Assembly (NCBI GenBank): GCA_900752065.1
Contig: CAADTT010000078.1
Location: 79,943-143,942 of the forward strand
Reading direction: 5' to 3'
DNA: 64,000 nt
Source: Lachnospiraceae bacterium
GTDB lineage: Bacteria > Bacillota > Clostridia > Lachnospirales > Lachnospiraceae
This document shows, one piece after another, positions 41,742 to 51,809 of the stretch. Position numbers and translations under genes: made by a program. The notes under the pieces are model-generated. The model did not search any database and had not been told where the DNA came from. It was given only the letters and a program-made list of their open reading frames with translations. Position 1 is the stretch's first letter. Each line of letters begins with the position of its first letter.

Positions 41742-41771
41742 GGGACGCTGCCTCGCATCGAGCAGCGTCCC
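41742..41771 (-). terminator. hairpin between binding-protein and permease genes
   Basis: GGGACGCTGC pairs perfectly with GCAGCGTCCC. GTTTCGGGGTTTT follows on the minus strand. It probably causes partial termination so that the binding protein is made in excess, a common pattern in such operons. Confidence 0.65.
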
Positions 41772-41834
41772 TGTCACAGTTATTCCAGCAAGCAGCCAGC
41801 CACAAAACGCCTTCGGTGCGCCTGCATGATGATT

Positions 41835-43496
41835 TTATTTCCAAACCCACTGATCCACATTATTTACAATGGACCAGCCATGTCCGTGGGGATGAAGCTT
41901 CTGATCTGCCACCTGCAAGCCGTCCCTCACAAAATACAGGTGATCGATGTTGCACAGCCAGATCCAGGGGATATCCCCCTCCTGGGTAAGTCCGGTTGTA
42001 CCGTCCCACTGGGCTTTCTGCCACAGCTCATAGGATTCCTCCAGGCTGCCGGACTCCAGCGCCTGATCCATATAGCTGTCGACCGTCTCATTTGCATAGG
42101 GAGAATACTCTGCCTGTCCGATCCCTTTATCCGGAAGCGTATGGTAAATATTGTAAACCTCCATCGGGGTATGTGCGCCCCAGCCCCACACCAGAGGTTC
42201 TGACTGGGCACGGTCATAAGCCACATCCCAGCCCACGCCTTCGGTAGTCACCTGAATTCCCAGTTCTTTTAACTGGTTTGCCGTATCCTCCGCCAGCGCC
42301 TGACGGACAGAATCTCCGCTGCTGAACATCAGCGTGATCTCGGCCCTGACTCCGTCTTTTTCCCGGATGCCGTCGGAACCTTCTGTCCATCCGGCTTCCT
42401 CCAGGATCTTCTTTGCTCCCTCCAGGTCATATTCCACCTCGCATGCCTCATTATACCAGGGCATTTTATCACAGACACTGTAAGCAGCCGTACCATAGCC
42501 GTTCAGCACATTGTCGATCATCTCCTGACGGTCGATGCCGATATTGATTGCCCTTCTGACGTTCACATCCGCGGTAAATGCATTTCCATAAGTAATGCCG
42601 TCTTTCTCTTCCGGCTCCATGCAGGGAAGGTTGAACCCCCGGTTGTCTACCGTCTGTACTGCCAGCAAACTGTAACCGTCCACTGCCTGATCGCTGTAGG
42701 ATGCCGCCGTGTGCGCCACGTCTGCCTGACCTGCCATCGCCGCTGCCAGTGCTGCATCCTCTTCCATGAACAGGACTGTCACCTTCTTCATCTTCGGCGC
42801 CTCCCCATAATAATCCGGGTTCGCCTCAAAGATCACCTGCTGCCCTTTGTCCCACTGCTTCATGATGTAACGCCCGGAACCGATGGGATTCTGCCCATAA
42901 TTCTCATCATAAGCATGTTCCGGAACGATGCCCACGATTGCCATCGTATAAGGCCAGATCGAAAAAGGCTTTGTCATCCTGAACTCCACGGTCGTATCGT
43001 TGACCGCCACCGCTTCATCCAGCATCGTAAAATCATTCACGGAGCTTTTCTCTTTGCAGTTGTTGTAGGTAAATGCCACATCTGCCGCCGTCAGGGGCTC
43101 TCCGTCTGTAAACTTCACGTCATCCCGGATCGTGACCGTCCAGGTCAGCCCATCCTCACTCACACTGTAGTCCGTGGCCAGATCCTTGTCGATCTTCAGA
43201 TCCTTCGTCGTTGTCGTAAGAGTGCTCTGGATCAGCGGCTCGTGTACATGCTCACCGGCGCCCCAGCCATAGGCCGGATCAAAGCCCGCCTCCGGCTCCG
43301 ATGTCGTCGGCATGGTCACGACCACCTCGTCCTTTGCCCCCGTATCTGCTTCTCCATTTTCTTCTGTCCCTGCGCCCGCCTGTTCTTCCGCCTTTTCCGC
43401 CGCATCCGTCTGTGCTTCCGTCCCTTTTCCGCATCCTGCCAGCAAGCCGGCTGCAAGAACTGCACAGCAGAAAATGCTTATCATCCGTCTTTTCAT
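41835..43496 (-). CDS. ABC importer substrate-binding lipoprotein, family 5
   Basis: A 553-residue extracellular solute-binding protein (SBP_bac_5) for peptides or nickel. The lipoprotein signal ends in GLLAGCGKG, with the lipid-modified Cys near residue 21. A Glu/Ala-rich linker and the binding domain follow (TWTVTIRDDVKFTDGEPLTA, VNVRRAINIGIDRQEM). I start at ATG 43496. First gene of the importer operon, with a promoter at 43533. The ligand cannot be told from sequence alone. Confidence 0.9.
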   Translation of the reverse strand: MKRRMISIFCCAVLAAGLLAGCGKGTEAQTDAAEKAEEQAGAGTEENGEADTGAKDEVVVTMPTTSEPEAGFDPAYGWGAGEHVHEPLIQSTLTTTTKDLKIDKDLATDYSVSEDGLTWTVTIRDDVKFTDGEPLTAADVAFTYNNCKEKSSVNDFTMLDEAVAVNDTTVEFRMTKPFSIWPYTMAIVGIVPEHAYDENYGQNPIGSGRYIMKQWDKGQQVIFEANPDYYGEAPKMKKVTVLFMEEDAALAAAMAGQADVAHTAASYSDQAVDGYSLLAVQTVDNRGFNLPCMEPEEKDGITYGNAFTADVNVRRAINIGIDRQEMIDNVLNGYGTAAYSVCDKMPWYNEACEVEYDLEGAKKILEEAGWTEGSDGIREKDGVRAEITLMFSSGDSVRQALAEDTANQLKELGIQVTTEGVGWDVAYDRAQSEPLVWGWGAHTPMEVYNIYHTLPDKGIGQAEYSPYANETVDSYMDQALESGSLEESYELWQKAQWDGTTGLTQEGDIPWIWLCNIDHLYFVRDGLQVADQKLHPHGHGWSIVNNVDQWVWK

Positions 43497-43532
43497 ACTG
43501 CTGATGTCCCCCTTCATCTATAAGTTGGACTC

Positions 43533-43561
43533 AGTATAACATTCCCCCGGAAGCGCCACAA
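43533..43561 (-). promoter_or_regulatory. candidate promoter of the importer operon
   Basis: TTGTGG, 17 bases, TATACT on the minus strand. The -35 is weak. The spacer overlaps a CCCCC/GGGGG hairpin that may terminate polC. Confidence 0.45.
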
Positions 43562-43591
43562 GCCCCGCAGGGGGATGAAAATTTCGCGCTT

Positions 43592-46500
43592 CTACGCAAA
43601 ATCAAACAGCGACAACTGGTTTGACTCCGGCAGATCTCCCAGCAATCCCAGTTCATCCATCAGGTCGATCACCGTCTTGCTGACCTTCGTTCTGCTGCGG
43701 AAGTCATCTTTTGACAGGAAGGGACCGTCCTTCGCAGCCTCCACCACAGCCTCCGCCGCCTTGTCTCCCAGACCGTCAATGCTGCTCAAAGAAGGCATCA
43801 GCTTCCCGTCCACGATCTGGAACCGGCTCGCCTCCGCCCTGTAGATATCGATTGGCGTAAATGCAAAGCCTCTGGCGTACATCTCCCGAACGCTCTTCAT
43901 ATCCTTTACTGTGTCCTGCTCCTTACTGGTCAGTCCATCGCCCCGCCTCTGGTAATCTGCCAGATGACGTTCCAGCTTCTCCGGTCCCTGACACATCAGC
44001 TCATAGCTGAACGCCGATGCACGGATGCTGAAATACGCCGCATAGTACGCCAGCGGGTAGAACACCTTACAGTAGGCGATACGGTACGCCATCATGACGT
44101 ATGCCGCCGCATGAGCCTTCGGAAACATGTATTTGATCTTCTTGCAGGACCAGATATACCAGTCCGGCACGCCATGCTTTGTCATCTCCTCCTCCCACTC
44201 GGGTTTCAGTCCCTTTCCCTTCCTGACGCTCTCCATGATGGTAAAGCTCTCTTCACTGTCCAGCCCCATATGAATCAGATAGGTCATGATATCGTCACGG
44301 GTACAGATAGCGGTGGAAATCGTTGCCTTCCCCTCCTGGATCAGCGTCTGTGCATTTCCCAGCCACACATCCGTACCGTGGGACAATCCGGAAATACGCA
44401 CCAGATCAGAGAAAGACTTCGGTTTCGTGTCCCCGAGCATCTGGATAACAAACTCCGTGCCAAACTCCGGAATACCAAGAGAGCCCAGCGGACAGCCGCC
44501 GATCTGTTCCGGCGTGATGTGAAGCGCCTGCGTGCTGGTAAACAGGGACATAACCTCCGGGTCGTCCAGAGGAATCTTCTTGGCATCCAGCCCGGTCAGA
44601 TCCTCCAGCATACGGATCATGGTCGGATCATCGTGTCCCAGAATATCCAGCTTCAGCAGGTTGTGGTCAATGGAGTGGTAGTCAAAATGCGTGGTGATGA
44701 TGTCTGTCGTCTGGTCATTTGCCGGGTGCTGCACCGGAGTGAAGGAGTAGATCTCCTCCCCCAGCGGAAGCACGATGATGCCGCCGGGGTGCTGCCCGGT
44801 AGTCCTTCTGACTCCCACGCAGCCCTGTACGATCCGGTTGATCTCACAGACACGCTTTCTCTGTCCACGCTCCTCAAAATAATTTTTCACATAGCCAAAC
44901 GCCGTCTTATCCGCCAGCGTACCGATGGTGCCCGCCCGGAAGGTCTGACCCTTTCCGAAAATAACCTCCGTGTAGCGGTGGGCGTTTCCCTGATAATCGC
45001 CGGAAAAGTTCAGGTCGATATCCGGCTCCTTGTTCCCCTTAAATCCAAGGAACGTCTCGAAGGGAATATCAAATCCCTCCTTCATCAGCATGGCACCGCA
45101 GTTCGGGCAGACCTTATCCGGCATGTCACAGCCCGCCCCTCCGGAATATTTCTTTACATCCTCCGAATCAAACTCCGAATAATGACATTCCTTACAGTAA
45201 TAGTGGGGGCTTAGCGGGTTTACCTCTGTAATTCCCGCCATAGTTGCCACGAAGGAGGAGCCTACGGAGCCGCGGGAGCCTACCAGATAGCCGTCCTCAT
45301 TAGACTTCCACACCAACTTCTGGGCGATGATATACATCACGGCAAAGCCGTTGGATATGATAGAGTTCAGCTCCCTTTCCAGACGTTCCGTCACCACCCC
45401 CGGCAACTCATCCCCATAGATCTCATGCGCTCTGTCATAGCAGATCCTCCTCAGATCCTTATCGGAGTTTTCGATGACCGGCGGGCATTTATCAGGGCGC
45501 ACCGGAGAGATTTTCTCACACATATCCGCGATCTTATTCGTATTGGTGATCACGATCTCCTCCGCCTTCTCACTCCCCAGATAAGAAAACTCCGCCAGCA
45601 TCTCCTCCGTCGTCCGCAGATAGAGAGGAGCCTGGTCATCTGCATCCGCAAAGCCCTTTCCCGTCATGATGATCCTTCGGTAGACCTCGTCCTCCGGGTT
45701 CAGGAAATGCACGTCGCAGGTGGCCACCACAGGCTTTTTGAACTGCTCCCCCAGCTTCACGATCTTTTTGTTGATCTCGATCAGGTCTTCCCTTGAGGTC
45801 ACATTTTCAATCCTGTCGCTGGCGATCATAAACTCATTATTTCCCAGCGGCTGGATCTCCAGATAATCATAGAAATTCACAAGTCTGGCAATCTCCTGAT
45901 CGGAGCGTCCGTTCAGGATCGCCTGATACAGCTCTCCCGCCTCGCATGCCGAACCGATGAGCAGTCCTTCCCGGTTCTCCAGAAATACGCTTTTCGGGAT
46001 CAGCGGCCGTCTGTGATAATAATCCATATGGGACAGGGACACCAGACGGTACAGATTGACACGCCCTGTATCATTCTTCGCCAGAATGATCGCATGATGG
46101 GACGCCAGTTTCTTTACCTGCTCTTTGGAATTGCGCCCCAGCCGGTTCACTTCATCCAGGTTGAAAACATCCCGCTGCTTTAACATCGCCACAAATTTTT
46201 CGAAGATCTCCGCCGTACATCCCGCATCGTCCACGGCCCGGTGATGATTTTCCAGAGACACATGCAGCGCTTTTGCCACGGTGTCCAGCTTAAAACGGCC
46301 GAGCTGCGGAAGCAGCACACGGGCCAGCGCCACCGTATCCACACTGGTAAACTCCCGCTGAATGCCAAGTCTCCTGCAGTTTTCCTCGATAAAGCTCATA
46401 TCAAAGGATGCATTGTGGGCAACCATCACCGCACCCTCACAGAATTCCAGAAATCCGGGCAAAATTTTATCAATCGCCGGCGCGTCAAAAACCATATCGT

Positions 46501-48136
46501 CATTGATGCCCGTCAGTTCCTCAATCCGGAAGGGAATCGGCACCTCCGGGTTTACAAACGTGCTGAATTTCTCCGTGATCCTTCCATTTATTACCTTCAC
46601 AGCGCCGATTTCGATGATCTTATTCACATTCGGGCTGAATCCCGTCGTCTCCAGGTCGAAAACCACATAGGTGTCATCCAGACTCTGGCCCCTGGAATTT
46701 ACCACCATATCCTTCAGATCATCCACCAGATACGCTTCCACGCCATAAATCACCTTAAAATCACTGTCGCGGGGAACCGCATGATTCGCGTCAGGAAAGG
46801 ACTGCACCACACCGTGATCCGTGATAGCGATTGCCTTATGTCCCCACTCCATCGCCCGCTTTATGATATCCTTCACATCGGACACGCCGTCCATATCGCT
46901 CATTTTTGTATGGCAGTGGAGCTCCACCCGCTTTTCAGGACTGGTATCCTGCCTGCCGCTGCGGAAATCCGGGATCTTCTTAATTCCCGTTACAGAACCG
47001 ATGGTGAGCTGCCCGTCAAAACGGTCGATAGTGGTAACGCCCCGCATTTTCAGGAACGCCCCCTTCTTTACGCCCTCCAGGATCTCCGGCACCTGATCGT
47101 TTCTGGCAAACATCTTCACCACGATGGTATCGGTAAAATCTGTGATCTCTATGATGATAATGGTCTTTTCGTTTCGGATCTCCCTGGTGTCCAGCGCCTG
47201 GATCTGTCCCCGGATGACCACCTCGCCCATCTCGTCCTGAATCTGCTCGATGGCGATCGCCTCCTCCTCAAAGTCCCGGCCGTAGACCACATCCGGATGA
47301 TCAGAACGCCTGACAGAGCCTCCCCGATAACCGTCCCCTCTGGAAAATCCGCCTTTTTTCTCCCGGAAACCATCTCTTTTCGAAGTATCGGTTCTGCCCC
47401 CCGGCGTTTTTTTCGGAGTATCAGATTTGGAAGCGGCAGTCTGCTTTTCTGCCGCCGTATCCCGTTTTTCCTGTGCTGTCTCCTGCTGTCTTTGCTTTTC
47501 CTTTGTATTGTCCAGTCCTTCTCCCGGCAGTTCCTCTGCGGCATCCCCGCTGCCTGCTGACACCTGATTTAAGATTGCCTGCACTTCCTGCTGAAGCCGG
47601 ATCTCACTGTTCTTCCGCGCTTTACTCTCTTTGGGCTCCTTCATGGTCAGATGGATTTTAAAAGACAGACCGCACCGTTCACAGAAAATCTTTTCCAGTA
47701 CACGGATCAGCTCGTCCGCCTTTCCTTCCGCTATCACAGTGCGCTCTACTGTCAGGTTCATGCTGTCCTCATCGGTAAATTCGCACTCCGCCTGACGGAA
47801 CATGTTGTACTCAAAAATGCTGTAGTCTTTCAATTCCATTAAAATACTATCCCGGTAGATCGGCATCAGCTTCTCGGCCGTATACTGACGGGAGAGATTA
47901 AATTTTTCAAACAGCTTAACCTCCAGATTTGCCCCTGAAAAAAATTGTTCTTTGATCGCTTTCTCCACAGCGAGGATATATTTTTTATGGATCAGCTTCT
48001 CACTGTTTATGTACACCCGCATTTTATCCCTGACAGATGTAACGGTTACTTTCATAACCGTTACCTGGGTAAAAAGCTTATGGACCGGATCGCTGATCTC
48101 CAGATTTGGAAATACCTCAAAAAATGTTTTTGCCAT
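43592..48136 (-). CDS. polC: DNA polymerase III alpha subunit, PolC type
   Basis: Main replicative polymerase of low-GC Gram-positives (1514 residues). In order: N-terminal domains (1-190), a charged Gln/Lys/Arg-rich linker (about 190-290), an OB-fold (about 305-395), the PHP domain split around the exonuclease (VELHCHTKMSDMDGVSDVKD), the proofreading exonuclease (TYVVFDLETTGFSPNVNKI, near residue 492), then palm, fingers and helix-hairpin-helix modules to LPESNQLSLFDFA, which ends in a clamp-binding QLSLF motif. Length is slightly above the usual 1430-1460 because of the linker. Confidence 0.97.
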   Translation of the reverse strand: MAKTFFEVFPNLEISDPVHKLFTQVTVMKVTVTSVRDKMRVYINSEKLIHKKYILAVEKAIKEQFFSGANLEVKLFEKFNLSRQYTAEKLMPIYRDSILMELKDYSIFEYNMFRQAECEFTDEDSMNLTVERTVIAEGKADELIRVLEKIFCERCGLSFKIHLTMKEPKESKARKNSEIRLQQEVQAILNQVSAGSGDAAEELPGEGLDNTKEKQRQQETAQEKRDTAAEKQTAASKSDTPKKTPGGRTDTSKRDGFREKKGGFSRGDGYRGGSVRRSDHPDVVYGRDFEEEAIAIEQIQDEMGEVVIRGQIQALDTREIRNEKTIIIIEITDFTDTIVVKMFARNDQVPEILEGVKKGAFLKMRGVTTIDRFDGQLTIGSVTGIKKIPDFRSGRQDTSPEKRVELHCHTKMSDMDGVSDVKDIIKRAMEWGHKAIAITDHGVVQSFPDANHAVPRDSDFKVIYGVEAYLVDDLKDMVVNSRGQSLDDTYVVFDLETTGFSPNVNKIIEIGAVKVINGRITEKFSTFVNPEVPIPFRIEELTGINDDMVFDAPAIDKILPGFLEFCEGAVMVAHNASFDMSFIEENCRRLGIQREFTSVDTVALARVLLPQLGRFKLDTVAKALHVSLENHHRAVDDAGCTAEIFEKFVAMLKQRDVFNLDEVNRLGRNSKEQVKKLASHHAIILAKNDTGRVNLYRLVSLSHMDYYHRRPLIPKSVFLENREGLLIGSACEAGELYQAILNGRSDQEIARLVNFYDYLEIQPLGNNEFMIASDRIENVTSREDLIEINKKIVKLGEQFKKPVVATCDVHFLNPEDEVYRRIIMTGKGFADADDQAPLYLRTTEEMLAEFSYLGSEKAEEIVITNTNKIADMCEKISPVRPDKCPPVIENSDKDLRRICYDRAHEIYGDELPGVVTERLERELNSIISNGFAVMYIIAQKLVWKSNEDGYLVGSRGSVGSSFVATMAGITEVNPLSPHYYCKECHYSEFDSEDVKKYSGGAGCDMPDKVCPNCGAMLMKEGFDIPFETFLGFKGNKEPDIDLNFSGDYQGNAHRYTEVIFGKGQTFRAGTIGTLADKTAFGYVKNYFEERGQRKRVCEINRIVQGCVGVRRTTGQHPGGIIVLPLGEEIYSFTPVQHPANDQTTDIITTHFDYHSIDHNLLKLDILGHDDPTMIRMLEDLTGLDAKKIPLDDPEVMSLFTSTQALHITPEQIGGCPLGSLGIPEFGTEFVIQMLGDTKPKSFSDLVRISGLSHGTDVWLGNAQTLIQEGKATISTAICTRDDIMTYLIHMGLDSEESFTIMESVRKGKGLKPEWEEEMTKHGVPDWYIWSCKKIKYMFPKAHAAAYVMMAYRIAYCKVFYPLAYYAAYFSIRASAFSYELMCQGPEKLERHLADYQRRGDGLTSKEQDTVKDMKSVREMYARGFAFTPIDIYRAEASRFQIVDGKLMPSLSSIDGLGDKAAEAVVEAAKDGPFLSKDDFRSRTKVSKTVIDLMDELGLLGDLPESNQLSLFDFA

Positions 48137-48246
48137 ACTGCTCTTCCTTTGCTTTGCCTCCTGAAAACAGTTCTGTCACTGGGAGAGCCGCACATACCCG
48201 CAGAACTCCTTTGATGAACTTACGTCGGTCTTTGGTCCGGATCATC

Positions 48247-49311
48247 CTAAGCCTCTGCGCTGTCAAAGTTCAGGATTTCTTCTCTCAGTGCTCCCAGCAG
48301 CTCACTCTCCGGCACCTTCCGGATCACTTCGCCCTTCCGGATCAGAAGGCCCTCGCCCTTTCCTCCGGCGACGCCTAAGTCTGCTTCCTTCGCCTCTCCG
48401 GGGCCGTTTACCACACAGCCCATCACAGCCACCTTCAGGGTTTTTGGAATATCCTCCACCATATTTTCCACCTGATTGGCAAGACCGATCAGGTCGATCT
48501 GCGTCCGCCCGCAGGTCGGGCAGGAAACCACCTCAACGCCGCCCTTTCTCAAGCCCAGCGTCCGCAGGATCAGCTTCGCAGACTTCACTTCCTCCAGCGG
48601 ATCGCCGGTCAGGGACACACGGATGGTGTCACCGATTCCCTGGGATAAGATGATGCCCAATCCCACCGCAGACTTGATATTTCCGGAAAGAAGCGTTCCC
48701 GATTCTGTGATGCCCACATGCAGGGGATACTCTGTCTCTCTGGCAATCTTCTCATGAGCCTCGGCACACATCATCACATCGGAGGATTTGATGCTGATCA
48801 CCAGATTGTCATATCCCATATCTTCGATGAGATGCACCTTATCCAGAGCACTCTCCACAAGCCCCTCTGCCGTCACACCGTGGTATTTCTCCACCAGTTC
48901 CTTCTCCAGAGAACCGCTGTTGACTCCCACGCGGATGGGGATGTTTCTCTCCTTCGCCACATCCACTACAGCCTTCACGCGCCCGGCGCTTCCGATATTT
49001 CCCGGATTGATCCGGATCTTGTCTGCCCCGTTTTCCATTGCAGCGATCGCCAGCCGGTAGTCAAAATGGATATCCGCCACCAAAGGAATATGAATCCTCT
49101 TTTTGATCCCTCCCAGCGCTTTCGCCGCCTCCATCGTCGGCACCGCACAGCGAATGATATCACAGCCCGCCGCCTCCAGCTTCAGGATCTGGGACACGGT
49201 CGCCTCCACATCCTCTGTCTTTGTATTTGTCATGGACTGGATCAGCACCGGGTTTCCCCCGCCGATGACCCTGTCGCCGATTTTGATCACTTTTGTATTG
49301 TCTCTGTACAT
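48247..49311 (-). CDS. ispG: 4-hydroxy-3-methylbut-2-enyl-diphosphate synthase IspG
   Basis: [4Fe-4S] enzyme of the MEP isoprenoid pathway (354 residues). 'VLIQSMTNTKTEDVEAT' at the N-terminus, cluster cysteines in VSCPTCGRTQIDL and VMGCVVNGPGEAKEADLG. I start at ATG 49311, with GGAGG eight bases before it. The order ispG-polC is common in Clostridia; the usual dxr and rseP upstream are not in this window. Confidence 0.95.
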   Translation of the reverse strand: MYRDNTKVIKIGDRVIGGGNPVLIQSMTNTKTEDVEATVSQILKLEAAGCDIIRCAVPTMEAAKALGGIKKRIHIPLVADIHFDYRLAIAAMENGADKIRINPGNIGSAGRVKAVVDVAKERNIPIRVGVNSGSLEKELVEKYHGVTAEGLVESALDKVHLIEDMGYDNLVISIKSSDVMMCAEAHEKIARETEYPLHVGITESGTLLSGNIKSAVGLGIILSQGIGDTIRVSLTGDPLEEVKSAKLILRTLGLRKGGVEVVSCPTCGRTQIDLIGLANQVENMVEDIPKTLKVAVMGCVVNGPGEAKEADLGVAGGKGEGLLIRKGEVIRKVPESELLGALREEILNFDSAEA

Positions 49312-49480
49312 GGTTTGCCCCTCCATTCTTACCTCTTTTACAGGTTTCAGAAAAGTGTCCAATGTATGGCTTTCTTTTCTCCTATCCCTAATCCCTTTTT
49401 ATACAGAAGCTTGGATTACCCCTCATAGTCCATATAGATTTATTATAACCTCACTTCTCTCATTCCACAATAGTACATTT

Positions 49481-50122
49481 CTACACCAACCCTGCAATAT
49501 CCTCCACCCTCCCGGCAAGGTACAAAGCCCCCGCCTCTCTCAGCTCTGCTTCGTCCCCGTAGCCATACAGCACGCCGATGGAATCCAGTCCTGCCTGCGC
49601 CGCTCCCAGAATGTCATGCTTTCTGTCACCGATCATGACTGCCCCGGAAAGGTCTGTCACTTTTCCCTCCTTCAGCGCATAGGAGATCACATCTGCCTTT
49701 TTTACTCTGGTTCCGTCCATGCTGGCTCCCCCGATAAAGTCAAAATATGCCGCCAGATGAAAGTGCTCCAGGATCCTGACGGCAAACTCCTCCGGCTTTG
49801 AGGTAGCGAGGATGATTTTTCTGCCGGAAGCCTTCAGCGTTTTCAGCATCTCCTCCACGCCCTCATAGACAACGTTTTCAAAAATGCCTCTGTCCTGAAA
49901 ATATTCTCTGTAACAGGCAACCGCCTGCTCTGCCTGCTCCTCCGAAAATGAGTAGAAATCCATAAAGGAATCCTTCAGGGGCGGGCCGATAAACGGGTAC
50001 AGCCCGGTTCGGTCCTCCACATGAATATTCCATTTTTCCAGTGCATAGGCCACCGAATTCGTGATCCCTTCTCCCGGATTTGTGAGCGTACCGTCCAGAT
50101 CAAACAAAATCGTGTGATACAT
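49481..50122 (-). CDS. HAD hydrolase, phosphoglycolate phosphatase-like
   Basis: A 213-residue HAD subfamily IA phosphatase. Motif I HTILFDLDGTLTNPGEG at the start, motif II in IILATSKPEEFAV, and motif III VMIGDRKHDILGAAQAG. The cap domain between them is of the Gph type. The substrate may be phosphoglycolate or a nucleotide. I start at ATG 50122, after GGAGGAC. Confidence 0.85.
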   Translation of the reverse strand: MYHTILFDLDGTLTNPGEGITNSVAYALEKWNIHVEDRTGLYPFIGPPLKDSFMDFYSFSEEQAEQAVACYREYFQDRGIFENVVYEGVEEMLKTLKASGRKIILATSKPEEFAVRILEHFHLAAYFDFIGGASMDGTRVKKADVISYALKEGKVTDLSGAVMIGDRKHDILGAAQAGLDSIGVLYGYGDEAELREAGALYLAGRVEDIAGLV

Positions 50123-50254
50123 CTGTTCTGTCCTCCATAACTTCAAAGTAATTCACCGGATGATTCTTTCATATGCCTGGCAGCTCTGGAAGTCAAATTC
50201 CCGGCAACGAATTTCAGGGAGGAATTTCTCCTCCCTGATCTCAAATCCTGACGT

Positions 50255-51280
50255 TTATTCGATTACATGAATCCATCCTTCCGGAGCCTCCAGACGTCCC
50301 ATCTGGATTCCCGTCAGTGTTTCATACAGCTTCTTCGTCGTCGGTCCCATTGCTTCCATACCGCTCGGCAGGCAGATCTCCTTGCCGTGGTCTACGATCT
50401 TTCCTACCGGAGAGATTACTGCCGCTGTACCGCAAAGGCCGCACTCAGCGAAATCCTTCACTTCCTCGAAGAGCACTTCTCTCTCCTCGACCTCCAGTCC
50501 CAGGTATTCCTTTGCCACATAAATCAGGGAACGGCGTGTGATGGACGGCAGGATGCTGTCGGACTTCGGCGTTACTACCTTGTTGTCCTTCGTCACGAAG
50601 ATGAAGTTTGCTCCGCCTGTCTCCTCAACCTTCGTTCTGGTTCCCGGATCCAGATACATGTTCTCGTCAAATCCCTCCTCATGGGCACTTACGATCGCAT
50701 GCAGGCTCATGGCATAGTTCAGACCCGCCTTGATATGGCCTGTTCCGTGGGGCGCCGCACGGTCAAAATCGCTGACGCGGATGGTCAGAGGGCGGACACC
50801 GCCTTTGAAATACGGGCCTACCGGAGTGGTAAAGATACGGAACTGATACTCGTCCGCCGGCTTCACGCCGATGACCGGGTTTGTTCCGAAGATATATGGT
50901 CTGATGTATAACGTAGCGCCTGAACCATAGGGCGGCACATAATCTGCATTTGCTTTTATTACCTGATGCACTGCGTCAATAAAACGATCCTTTGGGAATA
51001 CCGGGATTTCCAGTCTCTTTGCGGAGGATTCCAGACGCTCTGCGTTTAAGTCCGGGCGGAAGGTGACGATATGTCCATCTTCTGTCGTATAAGCTTTCAG
51101 ACCTTCAAAAACTGTCTGTGCATACTGAAGAACACCAGCGCACTCATTCAGCACGATATTTGCATCTTCTGTCAGGATGCCGTCATCCCATTTTCCATCT
51201 TTAAAGTTTGAAACGTACCTCTTCGCCGTTTCCTGATATCCAAACCCAAGGTTTGCCCAGTCAATATTTTGTTTCGCCAT
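50255..51280 (-). CDS. ilvE: branched-chain amino acid aminotransferase
   Basis: Class IV PLP aminotransferase (341 residues) for the last step of leucine, isoleucine and valine synthesis. FEGLKAYTTEDGHIVTFRP, RPYIFGTNPVIGV, the PLP lysine in GTGHIKAGLNYAMSL near residue 195, and EETGGANFIFVTKD. A long leader with three hairpins (51321-51441) precedes it. Confidence 0.95.
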   Translation of the reverse strand: MAKQNIDWANLGFGYQETAKRYVSNFKDGKWDDGILTEDANIVLNECAGVLQYAQTVFEGLKAYTTEDGHIVTFRPDLNAERLESSAKRLEIPVFPKDRFIDAVHQVIKANADYVPPYGSGATLYIRPYIFGTNPVIGVKPADEYQFRIFTTPVGPYFKGGVRPLTIRVSDFDRAAPHGTGHIKAGLNYAMSLHAIVSAHEEGFDENMYLDPGTRTKVEETGGANFIFVTKDNKVVTPKSDSILPSITRRSLIYVAKEYLGLEVEEREVLFEEVKDFAECGLCGTAAVISPVGKIVDHGKEICLPSGMEAMGPTTKKLYETLTGIQMGRLEAPEGWIHVIE

Positions 51281-51320
51281 GTTTCATTCCTCCATTTGTA
51301 AATTTTTTAGCATTTCAGGC

Positions 51321-51441
51321 AGATCTGCGCATTTCCTGCGCAGATTGTGAGAAAATGATTCAAGTGTGTAAAAATCCCATCGCCAGAGGCGATTTTCATG
51401 GATTTTTACATGCACCAGTTCAGGATTCCTGAACTGATGCA
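51321..51441 (-). promoter_or_regulatory. three-hairpin leader region of ilvE
   Basis: Hairpin 1: ATCTGCGCA with TGCGCAGAT (51323-51345). Hairpin 2: TGTAAAAATCC with GGATTTTTACA, enclosing ATCGCC/GGCGAT (51367-51410). Hairpin 3: CAGTTCAGG with CCTGAACTG inside TGCA/TGCA (51411-51441), which has TTTTTT after it on the plus strand only. No T-box signature was recognised. It may be a leader structure or another dispersed element. From 51442 to 51809 I see no gene, only AT-rich sequence and a short GC-rich stretch near 51535-51590. Confidence 0.5.
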
Positions 51442-51809
51442 ATTTTTTCATATAGGTTATTATACCGCAAATTTATAATTATGCACTATTTTTTTGAAAA
51501 ATTTCGGTTTGTTAAAAGTTTCGGTTTGTCGGGGAGGTTCTCACTCCGGACGTCTTTGGATCCGGTAGGTTATGTCGCTCTCTCCGGCTGTTTGTTGGAA
51601 TGAGGCAAGGAATACCAGCATTGTTTTAAAATCACTTAATATCGTCTTAAATTATAAAATTCCATAAATTGTTTAGAAAAATTTCAAAGAAATCCATCAA
51701 CCTGCGCAAATTATCTCCCGCCTACCAGAGTCAAAGATATCCGGGATAGACTATGTGCGTATCAGAATCGACACCCTTCCGGGGTAAGAATCTCTCGGCA
51801 AACCGTGAT

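Noticed and set aside
51281..51460. T-box upstream of ilvE
   Set aside because: No AGGGTGG-like T-box sequence or specifier loop was recognised.
51442..51809. Possible THF or SAM riboswitch near folA
   Set aside because: The stretch lies after folA on its own strand, and I could not match the conserved cores of either class.
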